Of a stretch of 64,000 nt of DNA, positions 1 through 8,541 are shown in pieces; within the stretch, counting starts at the first letter, position 1, and the number at the start of each line of letters is the position of its first letter. Under the pieces are notes generated by a model. The model was given only the letters and a program-made list of their open reading frames with translations. It searched no databases and was not told the DNA's origin. Origin of the DNA: Massilia sp. Root351. Its GTDB lineage: Bacteria; Pseudomonadota; Gammaproteobacteria; Burkholderiales; Burkholderiaceae_D. A program made the position numbers and the translations under genes. The stretch covers positions 683,859 through 747,858 of the forward strand of contig NZ_LMDJ01000001.1 in assembly GCF_001425045.1 (NCBI RefSeq), given 5' to 3'.

Positions 1-82
1 GGATTTGCCGCAGCAGCTGCAGGTTGGTGGATTCGTCGTCGACCGCGAGGATGACGGGAAGGCGCTTGGGTGGTTGTGTCAT
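1..82 (-). CDS. Response regulator receiver protein, N-terminal fragment
   Basis: Only the first 27 codons lie in the window; the gene continues beyond base 1. The start reads M-T-Q-P-P-K-R-L-P-V-I-L-A-V-D-D-E, the usual first beta strand and acidic pocket (V-D-D-E) of a CheY-like receiver domain, followed by S-T-N-L-Q-L-L. The ATG overlaps the TGA of the upstream hybrid kinase in an ATGA junction, so the two are almost certainly co-transcribed and translationally coupled. The output domain (for example GGDEF, HD-GYP or none) cannot be seen. The receiver call is solid for so short a piece; the role as partner of the kinase is inferred. Confidence 0.75.
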   Translation of the reverse strand, partial: MTQPPKRLPVILAVDDESTNLQLLRQI

Positions 83-3000
83 GGTGTGCTCCCGGCCGGC
101 GCCGGCAGGCAGGACGCCAGCAGCGCCTGCAGCCGCGCGTGGGCCGCGCTGAAATCGAAATCGTCTATCGCTTGCTGCAGTTCCCGCAGGCGCTGTGGCG
201 GGACATGCGACGCCAGTGCTTGTGCCAATTGTTCCATAGCGGCTTCGTCGAAGGCGCCACTGTCGATGGAGCGCTGCAGGGTGGCGCCCAGGCGCTGCAC
301 CAGCGCTTCATCGAGCGGTGCGTGCGGTTCCGGGCCGGGGGCTGCGGCGGGTGCGGCGGTGGTGGCGGCCGCGCCGGCAGCCGCAGCGGTGCCAGCGGTG
401 GCGGTGGCGTTGGCGAGCAGGAGGTCGATGGCCGCGATGGCTTCGGCCAGGCGCTGCTCCACCGCGTCCAGCAGCGGCGCTGCCGTGGCCGGCGCCGCCA
501 CCGCGCTGCCGCGCCACGCTTGTTCGAGACGGTCCAGCGTTGCGGCCAGCTGCTCCAGCCCCAGGTTGCCGGCCGCGCCCTTGAGCTGGTGCGCCAGTGC
601 CGCGGCGGCGGCGAAGCTTGCCTGGCCGGCGCCATCGGCGGCATCGGCGAGGCCGGCGCCCAGCCGCCGCAGTTCGCCGGTGGCGCCCGCGCGGTCGGCG
701 GCGAAGCTGCGCAGCGCGCGGTGATACGCGCGCTCCTCGCCGGCCCAGCGGTGCAGCGCGTGCTGGTGGTTCAGCACTTGCAGCAGGGTTTCCGGGCCGC
801 TGGCCTGGGTTTGCTCGTCAATGGCGATACCCAGCACCATGGCCAGTTCGCGGCCCAGCACGTGCATGTCCACCGGCTTGGGCGCGAAGCCCTCCATGCC
901 TGCCGCATTGGTGGCCTCGCGGTCTTTTTCCAGCACGCTGGCGGTCATGGCGATGATGGGCACGCGCGGGCGGCCGCGCTGCGCTTCCTGCGCGCGGATG
1001 CGGCGCGTCGCTTCCAGGCCGTCCATGCCCGGCATCTGCACATCCATCAGGATCACGTCGAAGCGGCCTTCGGCGGCCAGCTGCACCGCGATGGCGCCGT
1101 CGCTGGCGCCGGTGATGCTGTGGCCCTGCTTGCCCAGCAAGAGGGTGAGCAATTCCAGGTTTTGCGGCACGTCGTCGGCCGCCAGGATGTTCAGCGGCGG
1201 CAGCTTGATGCACGGCGCCGCGCGCTGCTGCGCCGGCTGGCTGAGCGCGGCCGTCATCGGCAGCACCACGTGGAAGGCGCTGCCGTGGCCCTCGGTGCTG
1301 GTGGCCCAGATCTGGCCGCCCATCAGTTCGGCCAGCTGCTTGCAGATGGTGGTGCCCAGCCCCGTGCCGCCGAAACGCCGGTTCATCGACGCGTCGGCCT
1401 GGGTGAAGGGTTCGAAAATGGCGGCCAGGCGGCTGGCCGGAATGCCGATGCCGGTGTCGCTGACGATGAAGTGCACGCAGTCGCCGTCCGGCCCGTTCTC
1501 GCGCGCCACCGCCAGCGTGACGTTGCCCTGGGCGGTGAACTTGATGGCGTTGCCCAGCAAATTGCTCAGCACCTGGCGCACCCGCAGCTCGTCGCCGTGC
1601 AGGCTGTGCGGCATGGCCGGATCGTAGGCGATCGACAGCTTCAGCCCTTTCGCGCCGGCGTTGCTGCCCATGGTGGAGGACAGCTCGTCGATCAGGGCCA
1701 GCAGGTTGTAGTCGGCCAGCTCCAGTTCCACCGCGCCCTTGTCCAGCTTGGCCGTGTCGAGGATTTCGTTGAGCAGGCGCAGCAGCGAGCGCGCCGAGTT
1801 GCGCACCGTGTTCAGGTGGCGCCGCTGGTCGCTGGCCAGTTCGCCCTGCAGCAGCACGTCGGTGAAGCCGAGGATGGAATTCATCGGGGTACGGATCTCG
1901 TGGCTCATGTTGGCCAGGAAGGCGGCGCGCGCGGCGGCGGCCTGCTCGGCGCGCTCCTTGGCCGCGCGCAGCTCCTCTTCCATGGTGCGGCGGCCGCTGA
2001 TGTCGAGGATCACGCCGTCCAGCCATTGCACTTTGCCTTCGTCGTTGAGGATGGCGCTGCCGTTTTCCCACAGCCAGCGGATGCTGCCGTCCTGGTGCAG
2101 CAGGCGGTATTCCAGCAGGAAGGGCTGGCCGTTTTCCACCGCCGCGTCCAGGCCGCGCGCCACCTGTTCATGGTCGTCCGGGTGGATCAGGTCGCCGAAG
2201 CAGCGCTTGGGCGGCGCGCCGAGGAAATCCGATGCCGGGTAGCCGGTGACGCTTTCCACCGCCGCGCTGACGTAGACCATGGGCCAGCCGGGCGCCATCA
2301 GGCTGCGGTAGGAAATGCCGGGGATGTTGCCGATCAGGGAGCGGAACTGCTGTTCGCTGGCGCGCAGCTGCTGCTCCATGGCCTTGCGCTCGCTGATGTC
2401 GGTGACGAAGCAGACGTACAAGTCCTTGTCGGCCAGGCGCGCGTGGCCGTAGGCATTGCGCAGCGGGACCAGGGCGCCGCTCTTGTGCAGGCCCAGCACG
2501 TCCTGGCTCTCGCCGATCACGCCCTCCCTGCCGTCGTTCAGGTGGCTCAGGATACCGTCGCGCTGCGAGCGCGCGGGATCGGCGATCAGCACGCGCACGT
2601 TGCGGCCCAGGATGTCTTCGCGGCGCCAGCCGAAAATGCGCTCGGCGGCCGCGTTGAATTCGCGGATGGTGCCGTCCGACTCCATGGTGATGACGCCGTC
2701 GACGGCGGTGGCCAGCAGTGCGCGCATCCACGATTCGCTCTGGCTGAGCTGGAAGAACAGCGCGCGGTAGCGCAGCATGCCGTTGGCCGACAGTACCAGC
2801 AAGGTGAACGAGACGGTGATCAGGGTGACGGCCAGCGCCAGGAAACCGGCGTTGCTCACCCCGCCGGCCGTGCCGGGCGGCACGGTGCCGACGAAGCGCG
2901 CCGCCGCCATGCCGGTGTAGTGCATGCCGGCGATGGCGCAGCCCATGATGACGCTGGCGATGGCCAGCCGGGCGCCGCCGCCCAGGCGGCCGCGCAGCGC

Positions 3001-3549
3001 GTTCAGGCCGAAGCGCACCCACAGCGCCAGCGTGGCCAGCGCCACCGCCACCACGATGGACAGCGCGAACATGGCCGGGTCGTAGCGCAGCGTGAGGGCG
3101 CTGCGCATGGCGGCCATGCCGGTGTAGTGCATGGCGCCGATGCCGGCGCCCACCAGCACGCCGCCGGCCAGCAGCTGCCAGCGGCCGATCTGCTGGCGGC
3201 TGATCAGCGACAGCGCCACGAAGGACGCGGCCACGCTGGGCAGCATGGACCAGATGGTGATGGCGCGGTCGTAATCGACGCTGGTGCACAGGTCGAAGGC
3301 CAGCATGCCGATGAAATGCATGGCCCACACGCCGCTGCCCAGTGACAGGCTGCCGGTCAGCAGCGCGGCGCTGCGCAGCCGCGCGCTGGTGGCGGCGCCG
3401 GCCTGGCCGGCCATCTGCAATCCCATCCAGGAGGAAAACGCCGCCACCAGGATGGACAAGGCAACCAGCCAGGGATCGTAGCGCCCGAAACTGAGCATAG
3501 TGGGGTCGGAGGGCGGCGAGAACAGCTGCGCCAGGTAGTCGATAACCAT
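79..3549 (-). CDS. MHYT-domain hybrid sensor histidine kinase (PAS-PAS-HisKA-HATPase-REC-Hpt)
   Basis: Inner-membrane sensor kinase of about 1,156 residues. The N-terminus is a multi-helix MHYT domain with three copies of the defining motif (MHFIGM near residue 77, MHYTGM near 140 and 209), a module proposed to bind copper and sense a diatomic gas or redox state. Two PAS domains follow (about 275-390 and 400-520). The dimerisation domain has phospho-acceptor His550 in MSHEIRTPMN. The ATPase domain has N-box LLGNAIKF, G1 DTGIGIP and G2 GGTGLGTT. A receiver domain has Asp836 in LMDVQMPGMDG, and a C-terminal Hpt domain has His987 in AHQLKGAAGN. All phosphorelay residues are present. The reading frame extends to a TTG at 3567, but the ATG at 3549 is preferred. 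The 3' end overlaps the next response regulator by ATGA, suggesting a relay to that protein. The signal is unknown. Confidence 0.9.
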   Translation of the reverse strand: MVIDYLAQLFSPPSDPTMLSFGRYDPWLVALSILVAAFSSWMGLQMAGQAGAATSARLRSAALLTGSLSLGSGVWAMHFIGMLAFDLCTSVDYDRAITIWSMLPSVAASFVALSLISRQQIGRWQLLAGGVLVGAGIGAMHYTGMAAMRSALTLRYDPAMFALSIVVAVALATLALWVRFGLNALRGRLGGGARLAIASVIMGCAIAGMHYTGMAAARFVGTVPPGTAGGVSNAGFLALAVTLITVSFTLLVLSANGMLRYRALFFQLSQSESWMRALLATAVDGVITMESDGTIREFNAAAERIFGWRREDILGRNVRVLIADPARSQRDGILSHLNDGREGVIGESQDVLGLHKSGALVPLRNAYGHARLADKDLYVCFVTDISERKAMEQQLRASEQQFRSLIGNIPGISYRSLMAPGWPMVYVSAAVESVTGYPASDFLGAPPKRCFGDLIHPDDHEQVARGLDAAVENGQPFLLEYRLLHQDGSIRWLWENGSAILNDEGKVQWLDGVILDISGRRTMEEELRAAKERAEQAAAARAAFLANMSHEIRTPMNSILGFTDVLLQGELASDQRRHLNTVRNSARSLLRLLNEILDTAKLDKGAVELELADYNLLALIDELSSTMGSNAGAKGLKLSIAYDPAMPHSLHGDELRVRQVLSNLLGNAIKFTAQGNVTLAVARENGPDGDCVHFIVSDTGIGIPASRLAAIFEPFTQADASMNRRFGGTGLGTTICKQLAELMGGQIWATSTEGHGSAFHVVLPMTAALSQPAQQRAAPCIKLPPLNILAADDVPQNLELLTLLLGKQGHSITGASDGAIAVQLAAEGRFDVILMDVQMPGMDGLEATRRIRAQEAQRGRPRVPIIAMTASVLEKDREATNAAGMEGFAPKPVDMHVLGRELAMVLGIAIDEQTQASGPETLLQVLNHQHALHRWAGEERAYHRALRSFAADRAGATGELRRLGAGLADAADGAGQASFAAAAALAHQLKGAAGNLGLEQLAATLDRLEQAWRGSAVAAPATAAPLLDAVEQRLAEAIAAIDLLLANATATAGTAAAAGAAATTAAPAAAPGPEPHAPLDEALVQRLGATLQRSIDSGAFDEAAMEQLAQALASHVPPQRLRELQQAIDDFDFSAAHARLQALLASCLPAPAGSTP

Positions 3550-3595
3550 GATGTGCGGGCGGGGCAAAGCCGCCGGGGTAGTGCCAGGGAAGGAA

Positions 3596-4081
3596 TTACT
3601 CGGCCAGCAGGCGCGCGATATCGTCCGTCAGTTCTTCCGGCTTGGTGGTGGGGGCGTAGCGCTTGTAGACCGTGCCGTCCTTGCGGATCAGGAACTTGGT
3701 GAAGTTCCACTTGATGCCTTCCGTGCCCAGCAGGCCGGGCGACTGTTTTTTCAGGTGCTGGTACAGCGGGTGCGCGCCGCTGCCGTTCACGTCCACCTTG
3801 GCGAACATGGGGAAGCTCACGCCGTAGTTCTTTTCGCAGAAGGCGCCGATGTCCTCGGCCGTTCCGGGTTCCTGGGCGCCGAACTGGTTGCAGGGGAAGC
3901 CCAGCACCACCGCCCCCTGGTCCTTGAACTGCTGGTACACCGCCTCCAGGCCATGGTACTGCGGCGTGAAGCCGCACTTGCTGGCCGTATTGACGATCAG
4001 CAGCACCTTGCCCTTGTACTGCGCCAGCTCGGCCGGCGCGCCGGACAGGGTGTCGGCCTTGAAATCGAATACTGTGGTCAT
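3596..4081 (-). CDS. Glutathione peroxidase family protein
   Basis: Protein of 161 residues, the normal size for bacterial thiol-dependent glutathione peroxidases (BtuE/Gpx-like), which reduce hydroperoxides in the cytoplasm. The family blocks are intact: LLIVNTASKCGFTPQY with the peroxidatic Cys, GFPCNQFGAQEPG with the catalytic Gln and resolving-Cys block, and KWNFTKFLI with the Trp-Asn pair. The active residue is Cys, not selenocysteine. The longer open frame continues upstream inside pilU; the ATG at 4081 is chosen because homology starts there (MTTVFDFKADTL). It lies 8 bp downstream of pilU on the same strand and could be read through from the pil operon, although its function is unrelated. 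Confidence 0.92.
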   Translation of the reverse strand: MTTVFDFKADTLSGAPAELAQYKGKVLLIVNTASKCGFTPQYHGLEAVYQQFKDQGAVVLGFPCNQFGAQEPGTAEDIGAFCEKNYGVSFPMFAKVDVNGSGAHPLYQHLKKQSPGLLGTEGIKWNFTKFLIRKDGTVYKRYAPTTKPEELTDDIARLLAE

Positions 4082-4089
4082 GGGCTTCC

Positions 4090-5226
4090 TTAGATGATGT
4101 TCAGGTGTTCGGTGCCCGCCGACAGGTCGCGCGTCTTGGCGGCCTTGCCTTCCAGCTTGATGGCCAGGCGCAGGTCGTTGACCGAATCGGCGTTGCGCAG
4201 CGCGTCCTCGTAGCTGATCACATCGGCCTCGAACAGGTCGAACAGCGACTGGTCGAAGGTCTGCATGCCCAGCTCGCGCGACTTCTTCATCAGCTCCTTG
4301 ATCTCGTGTACCTGGCCCTTGAAGATCAGGTCCGAGATCAGCGGCGAGTTGAGCAGGATTTCGATGGCCACGGCGCGGCCCTTGGTTTCCTTGCGCGGAA
4401 TCAGGCGTTGCGACACCATGCCCTTCAGGTTGAGCGACAGGTCCATCAGCAGCTGCTGGCGGCGCTCCTCGGGGAAGAAGTTGATGATGCGGTCGAGCGC
4501 CTGGTTGGCGCTGTTGGCGTGCAGGGTGGCCAGGCACAGGTGGCCGGTTTCGGCGAAGGCGATGGCGTGGTCCATGGTCTGGCGGTCGCGGATCTCGCCG
4601 ATCTGGATCACGTCCGGCGCCTGGCGCAGGGTGTTCTTCAGCGCCACTTCCCAGTCGTCGGTGTCCACGCCCACCTCGCGCTGCGTGATGATGCAGTTGC
4701 GGTGCGGGTGCACGAATTCCACCGGGTCCTCGATGGTGATGATGTGGCCGTAGCTGTTCTCGTTGCGGTAGCCCACCATGGCCGCCAGCGTGGTCGACTT
4801 GCCCGAGCCGGTGGCGCCCACCATGATCACCAGGCCGCGCTTGGACATCACCACGTCCTTCAGCACTTCCGGCAAGCCCAGCTCTTCCAGCTTGGGGATG
4901 GCCGAATTAATCGTGCGCAGCACCATGCCCACGGCGCTCATCTGCACGAAGGCCGACACGCGGAAGCGTCCCAGGTCGCCCGGGCTGATGGCGAAGTTGG
5001 CCTCCTTGGTCAGCTCGAAGCCGGCGGTCTGCTTGTCGTTCATGATGGAACGGGCCAGGTCCGAGGTGTGGGCGGCGGTGAGCGGCTGGGCCGACACCGG
5101 CGTCATCTTGCCGTCGATCTTCATCGCCGGCGGGAAGCCGGCCGTGATGAACAGGTCCGAGCCGTTCTTGCTGACCATCAGGCGCAGCAAGTCGAACATG
5201 AATTTGGAGGCCTGGTCGCGTTCCAT
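4090..5226 (-). CDS. pilU: Type IV pilus retraction-associated ATPase PilU
   Basis: Cytoplasmic hexameric ATPase of the PilT/PilU (GspE-like) family, 378 residues. It works with PilT to depolymerise type IV pili during twitching motility. Visible motifs are the N-terminal NGSDLFITAGFPPAMK block, Walker A GATGSGKST (about 137-145), the Asp box TIEDPVEFVH, Walker B-like IGEIRD and the His box ETGHLCLATLHANSAN. PilU is preferred over PilT because of the VSKNGSDLFIT N-terminus, the INFFPEER motif and the C-terminal extension beyond the PilT length. It lies 15 bp downstream of pilT, in the usual pilT-pilU order. Confidence 0.93.
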   Translation of the reverse strand: MERDQASKFMFDLLRLMVSKNGSDLFITAGFPPAMKIDGKMTPVSAQPLTAAHTSDLARSIMNDKQTAGFELTKEANFAISPGDLGRFRVSAFVQMSAVGMVLRTINSAIPKLEELGLPEVLKDVVMSKRGLVIMVGATGSGKSTTLAAMVGYRNENSYGHIITIEDPVEFVHPHRNCIITQREVGVDTDDWEVALKNTLRQAPDVIQIGEIRDRQTMDHAIAFAETGHLCLATLHANSANQALDRIINFFPEERRQQLLMDLSLNLKGMVSQRLIPRKETKGRAVAIEILLNSPLISDLIFKGQVHEIKELMKKSRELGMQTFDQSLFDLFEADVISYEDALRNADSVNDLRLAIKLEGKAAKTRDLSAGTEHLNII

Positions 5227-5241
5227 CTGGTGTGCTTTCGT

Positions 5242-6285
5242 TTAGCCCGGGAAGTTGTCGGGGATCTTGGCGGCGTTGCGCGCGGCGGCCGGCGAGATCA
5301 GGTTGCGGCGCACCAGGTCGGTCAGGTTCTGGTCCAAGGTCTGCATGCCGACGTTGCTGCCGGTCTGGATGGCCGAGTACATCTGCGCGATCTTCGCTTC
5401 GCGGATCAGGTTGCGGATGGCCGGCGTGCCGACCATGATTTCGTGCGCCGCCACGCGGCCGGAGCCGTCCTTGGTCTTGAGCAGCGTTTGCGAAATGACC
5501 GCCTGCAGCGATTCGGACAGCATGGCCCGCACCATTTCCTTTTCCTCGGCCGGGAACACGTCGACGATGCGGTCGATGGTCTTGGCGGCGGAGGAGGTGT
5601 GCAGGGTGCCGAACACCAGGTGGCCGGTTTCGGCCGCCGACAGCGCCAGGCGGATGGTCTCCAGGTCGCGCAGCTCGCCCACCAGGATGGCGTCCGGGTC
5701 TTCCCGCAGCGCCGAGCGCAGCGCGTTGTTGAACGACAGCGTGTGCGGTCCCACTTCGCGCTGGTTGATCAGGCACTTCTTGGAGTCGTGCACGAATTCG
5801 ATCGGGTCCTCGATGGTGAGGATGTGGCCGTACTCGTTTTCGTTGAGGTGGTTGACCATGGCCGCCAGGGTGGTGGACTTGCCCGAGCCGGTCGGCCCCG
5901 TCACCAGCACCAGGCCGCGCGGCTTGAGCGCGAATTCGGCGAAGATCTTGGGCGCGTTCAGTTCTTCCAGGCTGAGGATCTTGGACGGAATGGTGCGCAG
6001 CACGGCGGCCGCGCCGCGTTCCTGGTTGTAGGCGTTGACGCGGAAGCGCGCCAGGCCGGGAATGGCGAAGGAAAAATCGCACTCCAGCATTTCCTCGTAG
6101 GCCTTGCGCTGGCCGTCGTTCATGATGTCATAGATCATGCCGTGCACGTCCTTGTGCTCGAGCGGCGGCAGGTTGATGCGGCGTACGTCGCCGTGGACGC
6201 GGATCATGGGCGGCAGGCCGGCGGACAGGTGCAGATCGGAAGCTTTGTTCTTGACGGAGAATGCGAGTAATTCGGAGATGTCCAT
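5242..6285 (-). CDS. pilT: Type IV pilus retraction ATPase PilT
   Basis: Retraction motor of type IV pili, 347 residues, the family length. The N-terminal signature ASDLHLSAGLPPMIRVHGDVRRI, Walker A GPTGSGKST (about 130-138), Asp box TIEDPIEFVH, Walker B region VGELRDLETI and His box ETGHLVFGTLHTSSA with IDRIVDVFP are all canonical PilT. The gene is transcribed with pilU and is divergent from yggS-proC across about 60 bp, an arrangement also known from Pseudomonas (pilU-pilT / yggS-proC). No pilin or assembly gene (pilB, C, D, M-Q) lies in this window. Confidence 0.95.
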   Translation of the reverse strand: MDISELLAFSVKNKASDLHLSAGLPPMIRVHGDVRRINLPPLEHKDVHGMIYDIMNDGQRKAYEEMLECDFSFAIPGLARFRVNAYNQERGAAAVLRTIPSKILSLEELNAPKIFAEFALKPRGLVLVTGPTGSGKSTTLAAMVNHLNENEYGHILTIEDPIEFVHDSKKCLINQREVGPHTLSFNNALRSALREDPDAILVGELRDLETIRLALSAAETGHLVFGTLHTSSAAKTIDRIVDVFPAEEKEMVRAMLSESLQAVISQTLLKTKDGSGRVAAHEIMVGTPAIRNLIREAKIAQMYSAIQTGSNVGMQTLDQNLTDLVRRNLISPAAARNAAKIPDNFPG

Positions 6286-6347
6286 TTATAATCCCAGTGC
6301 TGCGTTTCGGGGAGAGGCCTGCGGAACCGGCCCAACCAGCCAGCCCG

Positions 6348-7106
6348 ATGATTATGTCCAGAATAGCCCAGAACTTGCAAGCAGTGATCAGTACAATTGT
6401 TGCCTCCGAGCACGAAGCGGGCCGTCCGGCGCAGTCCGTGCGCTTGCTGGCCGTGTCGAAGACCTTCGGCGCGGAGGCGGTACTGGAAGCGGTGCAGGCC
6501 GGGCAGCGCGCGTTTGGCGAAAACTATGTGCAGGAGGGCGTGGACAAGATCCGCGCGCTGGCTGCGGCCACGCCCATGCCGGACCAGGCACTGGAGTGGC
6601 ATTTCATCGGGCCTATACAAAGTAACAAGACGCGGCCCATCGCCGAGCATTTCGACTGGGTGCACACGGTGGAGCGCGAGAAGATCGCGCTGCGCCTGAG
6701 CGAACAGCGTCCGGCCGGACGGGCGCCGTTGAATATCTGTTTGCAAGTAAACATCAGCGGGGAAGCCAGCAAGAGCGGCGCGGCGCCGGACCAGGTGGCG
6801 GCGCTGGCGCAGGCGGTGGCCGGGCTGCCGAACCTGCGCCTGCGCGGGCTGATGGCCATTCCCGAACCGGAAGACGATCTCGACAAGCAGCGCGCGGCAT
6901 TTCGCCGCGTGCGCGAACTGTATGACGCGCTGTGCGCGCAAGGCCTGGCGCTCGACACGCTGTCGATGGGCATGTCCGGCGACATGCGCGCGGCGGTGCT
7001 GGAAGGCGCCACCATCGTGCGGGTGGGCAGCGCCATATTCGGCGCGCGCAGCTACGCGGCGACTTCCGCGGCCACACCCGCGGTTACCCCTAAAGGACAA
7101 GTATGA
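6348..7106 (+). CDS. yggS: YggS/PROSC family pyridoxal-phosphate homeostasis protein
   Basis: Single-domain PLP-binding protein of about 252 residues (alanine-racemase N-terminal TIM-barrel fold) that buffers pyridoxal 5'-phosphate and affects amino-acid and keto-acid balance; it has no known catalytic activity. The PLP lysine is in LLAVSKTF (about Lys38). Other family blocks are FGENYVQEGVDKI, WHFIGPIQSNKTR and LSMGMSGDMRAAVLEGATIVRVGSAIFG. The open frame extends upstream to 6261, but homology begins at MIMSRIAQNL; ATG 6348 and ATG 6354 are both possible and neither has a strong ribosome binding site. The stop overlaps the proC start in ATGA. Confidence 0.92.
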   Translation: MIMSRIAQNLQAVISTIVASEHEAGRPAQSVRLLAVSKTFGAEAVLEAVQAGQRAFGENYVQEGVDKIRALAAATPMPDQALEWHFIGPIQSNKTRPIAEHFDWVHTVEREKIALRLSEQRPAGRAPLNICLQVNISGEASKSGAAPDQVAALAQAVAGLPNLRLRGLMAIPEPEDDLDKQRAAFRRVRELYDALCAQGLALDTLSMGMSGDMRAAVLEGATIVRVGSAIFGARSYAATSAATPAVTPKGQV

Positions 7107-8014
7107 AAATTGCATTCATCGGCGGCGGCAATATGGCCGCGGCACTGATCTCCGGCCTGGCCGGCAAGCTGACGGCGGGCGCCAACATCCACGTGGTGGA
7201 CCCCAGCGCGGCGGCGCTGGAGAAGCTGCGCGCGCAGTTCGGCGTGAGCACGTCGGCCGCGCTGCCGGGCGCGCCCCACGCGCCGGACGCCGGCGTGGCG
7301 GGCGGCGACGGGGCCGCCGTTGCGGCCGCAGCAGGCTACCAGGCGGTGGCCAGTGCGGACGTGATCGTGCTGGCGGTGAAACCGCAAAGCATGCGCGAAG
7401 TGGCGCAGCAACTGCGCCCGCTGCTGCCATTGCCAGGCGGCGCGGCGGCGGCCGGCCCGCTGCTGGTGTCGATCGCGGCCGGCATCCGCGCGGCGGACCT
7501 GTCGCGCTGGCTGGGCGGCTACGGTGCCATCGTGCGCTGCATGCCGAACACGCCGGCGCTGATCGGCATGGGCGTCACCGGCATGGCCGCGTCGGCCGGC
7601 GTGAGCGCGCAGCAGCGCGCGGCGGCCGACGCCATCATGAAAGCCGTGGGCGGCACCGTGTGGCTGGACGACGAGGACAAGATCGACGCCGTGACGGCGG
7701 TGTCGGGCAGCGGCCCGGCCTATGTGTTCTACTTTATCGAGGCGATGCAGAAGGCGGCCGAGGAACTGGGCTTGAGCGCCCAGCAGGGCAAGGACCTGGC
7801 GCTGGCCACCTTCGCCGGCGCGGCGCAGTTGGCGGCGCAGTCGGACGAGCCGGTGTCGCTGCTGCGCGAGCGCGTGACGTCGAAAGGCGGCACCACCTAC
7901 GCGGCGCTGAGCAGCATGGCGGACGACGGCGTGGCCGAGGCGATCGGCCGCGCCATGAAAGCGGCCGCCGCGCGCGGCCAGGAGCTGGGCCGCGAGTTCG
8001 GCGGCGCGGACTGA
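7103..8014 (+). CDS. proC: Pyrroline-5-carboxylate reductase
   Basis: Catalyses the last step of proline synthesis: 1-pyrroline-5-carboxylate plus NAD(P)H to L-proline, in the cytoplasm. The Rossmann start KIAFIGGGNMAAALISGL, the AVKPQSM block, the RCMPNTPALIGMGVTGM block and the C-terminal signature VTAVSGSGPAYVFYFIEAM...SKGGTTYAAL are intact. At 303 residues it is longer than the usual 265-280. The extra length is an Ala/Gly/Pro-rich insertion of roughly 20 residues (about 51-77) between the nucleotide-binding strand and the VIVLAVKP strand. It overlaps yggS by four bases. Confidence 0.95.
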   Translation: MKIAFIGGGNMAAALISGLAGKLTAGANIHVVDPSAAALEKLRAQFGVSTSAALPGAPHAPDAGVAGGDGAAVAAAAGYQAVASADVIVLAVKPQSMREVAQQLRPLLPLPGGAAAAGPLLVSIAAGIRAADLSRWLGGYGAIVRCMPNTPALIGMGVTGMAASAGVSAQQRAAADAIMKAVGGTVWLDDEDKIDAVTAVSGSGPAYVFYFIEAMQKAAEELGLSAQQGKDLALATFAGAAQLAAQSDEPVSLLRERVTSKGGTTYAALSSMADDGVAEAIGRAMKAAAARGQELGREFGGAD

Positions 8015-8018
8015 GGCT

Positions 8019-8105
8019 GGCGGCTTGCGCCGGGCAGGCCCGGCTGCGCCGCCCCGCGATCCTGGCCGATGGGGCGTAGCGGGGGCGGGAAGCGCGCAAG
8101 CCGCC
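8019..8105. repeat. Inverted repeat between convergent proC and DUF883 genes
   Basis: GGCGGCTTGCGC at 8019-8030 is matched exactly by GCGCAAGCCGCC at 8094-8105, with about 63 bp of GC-rich sequence between. It fills most of the gap between the convergent proC and DUF883 genes. A T-tract is lacking, so a factor-independent terminator is not supported, but a long stem slowing convergent transcription is possible. Confidence 0.35.
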
Positions 8106-8127
8106 GCGGCGCGGCATCAGCGTTGCA

Positions 8128-8481
8128 TCAGCGCTGTTTGGCGCCGATCACCAGGCCGGCCAGCAGGCCGACCGCCGCGCCCATCGCCACCGCGCCCCAT
8201 GGATGTTCATGGACGTAATTGTCGGTAGCCTTGGCCGCCAGCTTGCTGCGTGCCAGCATGCTGTCTTCCAGCCGCAGCAGGTCGGTTTTGGCGGTCTGCA
8301 GGGTTTCCTTGAAAGCGGCCTTGGCGTGTTCGATCTCGGCGCTGCCATCCTTGACGGCCGTGCTCAGCCATTGTTCGGCATCGGTGACGGCGTCGCGCAG
8401 GTGGCTCAGCAGGCGTTCGCGGTCGGCGCCCGCGTCGTTGCGCAAGGTGCTGCCGCTGGCTTGGTTGGTATTCTGGTCCAT
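8128..8481 (-). CDS. DUF883 (ElaB/YqjD-like) membrane-anchored protein
   Basis: 117-residue protein. A charged, mostly helical N-terminal part (about 20-85, including LLSHLRDAVTDAEQWLSTAV and LRLEDSMLARSKLAAKATDNYV) is followed by a C-terminal membrane segment, WGAVAMGAAVGLLAGLVIG, and a basic tail AKQR. This is the layout of the ElaB/YqjD/YgaM family, whose E. coli members are stationary-phase, inner-membrane C-tail-anchored proteins that can bind ribosomes. The YVHEHPW motif before the helix is typical. It appears monocistronic, 60 bp before ubiA on the same strand. A role in stress or stationary phase is inferred from the family only. Confidence 0.85.
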   Translation of the reverse strand: MDQNTNQASGSTLRNDAGADRERLLSHLRDAVTDAEQWLSTAVKDGSAEIEHAKAAFKETLQTAKTDLLRLEDSMLARSKLAAKATDNYVHEHPWGAVAMGAAVGLLAGLVIGAKQR

Positions 8482-8541
8482 GGATAGCCTCTATGCAGTG
8501 GTGGATAAGGCAGGGACACGCCGCTTGCCACATGGCTTGCT

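Noticed and set aside
70..3345. A 1,091-codon open frame on the plus strand opposite the hybrid kinase
   Set aside because: The translation is rich in Arg, Gln, His and Ala with no domain or hydrophobic pattern, and the antisense frame encodes an unmistakable kinase. Long antisense frames are a by-product of high GC at third positions.
3596..4537. 313-codon frame for the glutathione peroxidase
   Set aside because: The upstream half is antiparallel-frame pilU sequence with no homology; the enzyme starts at 4081.
4105..6270. A 721-codon plus-strand frame opposite pilU and pilT
   Set aside because: It covers two genes with intact Walker motifs on the other strand; no family pattern in the antisense product.
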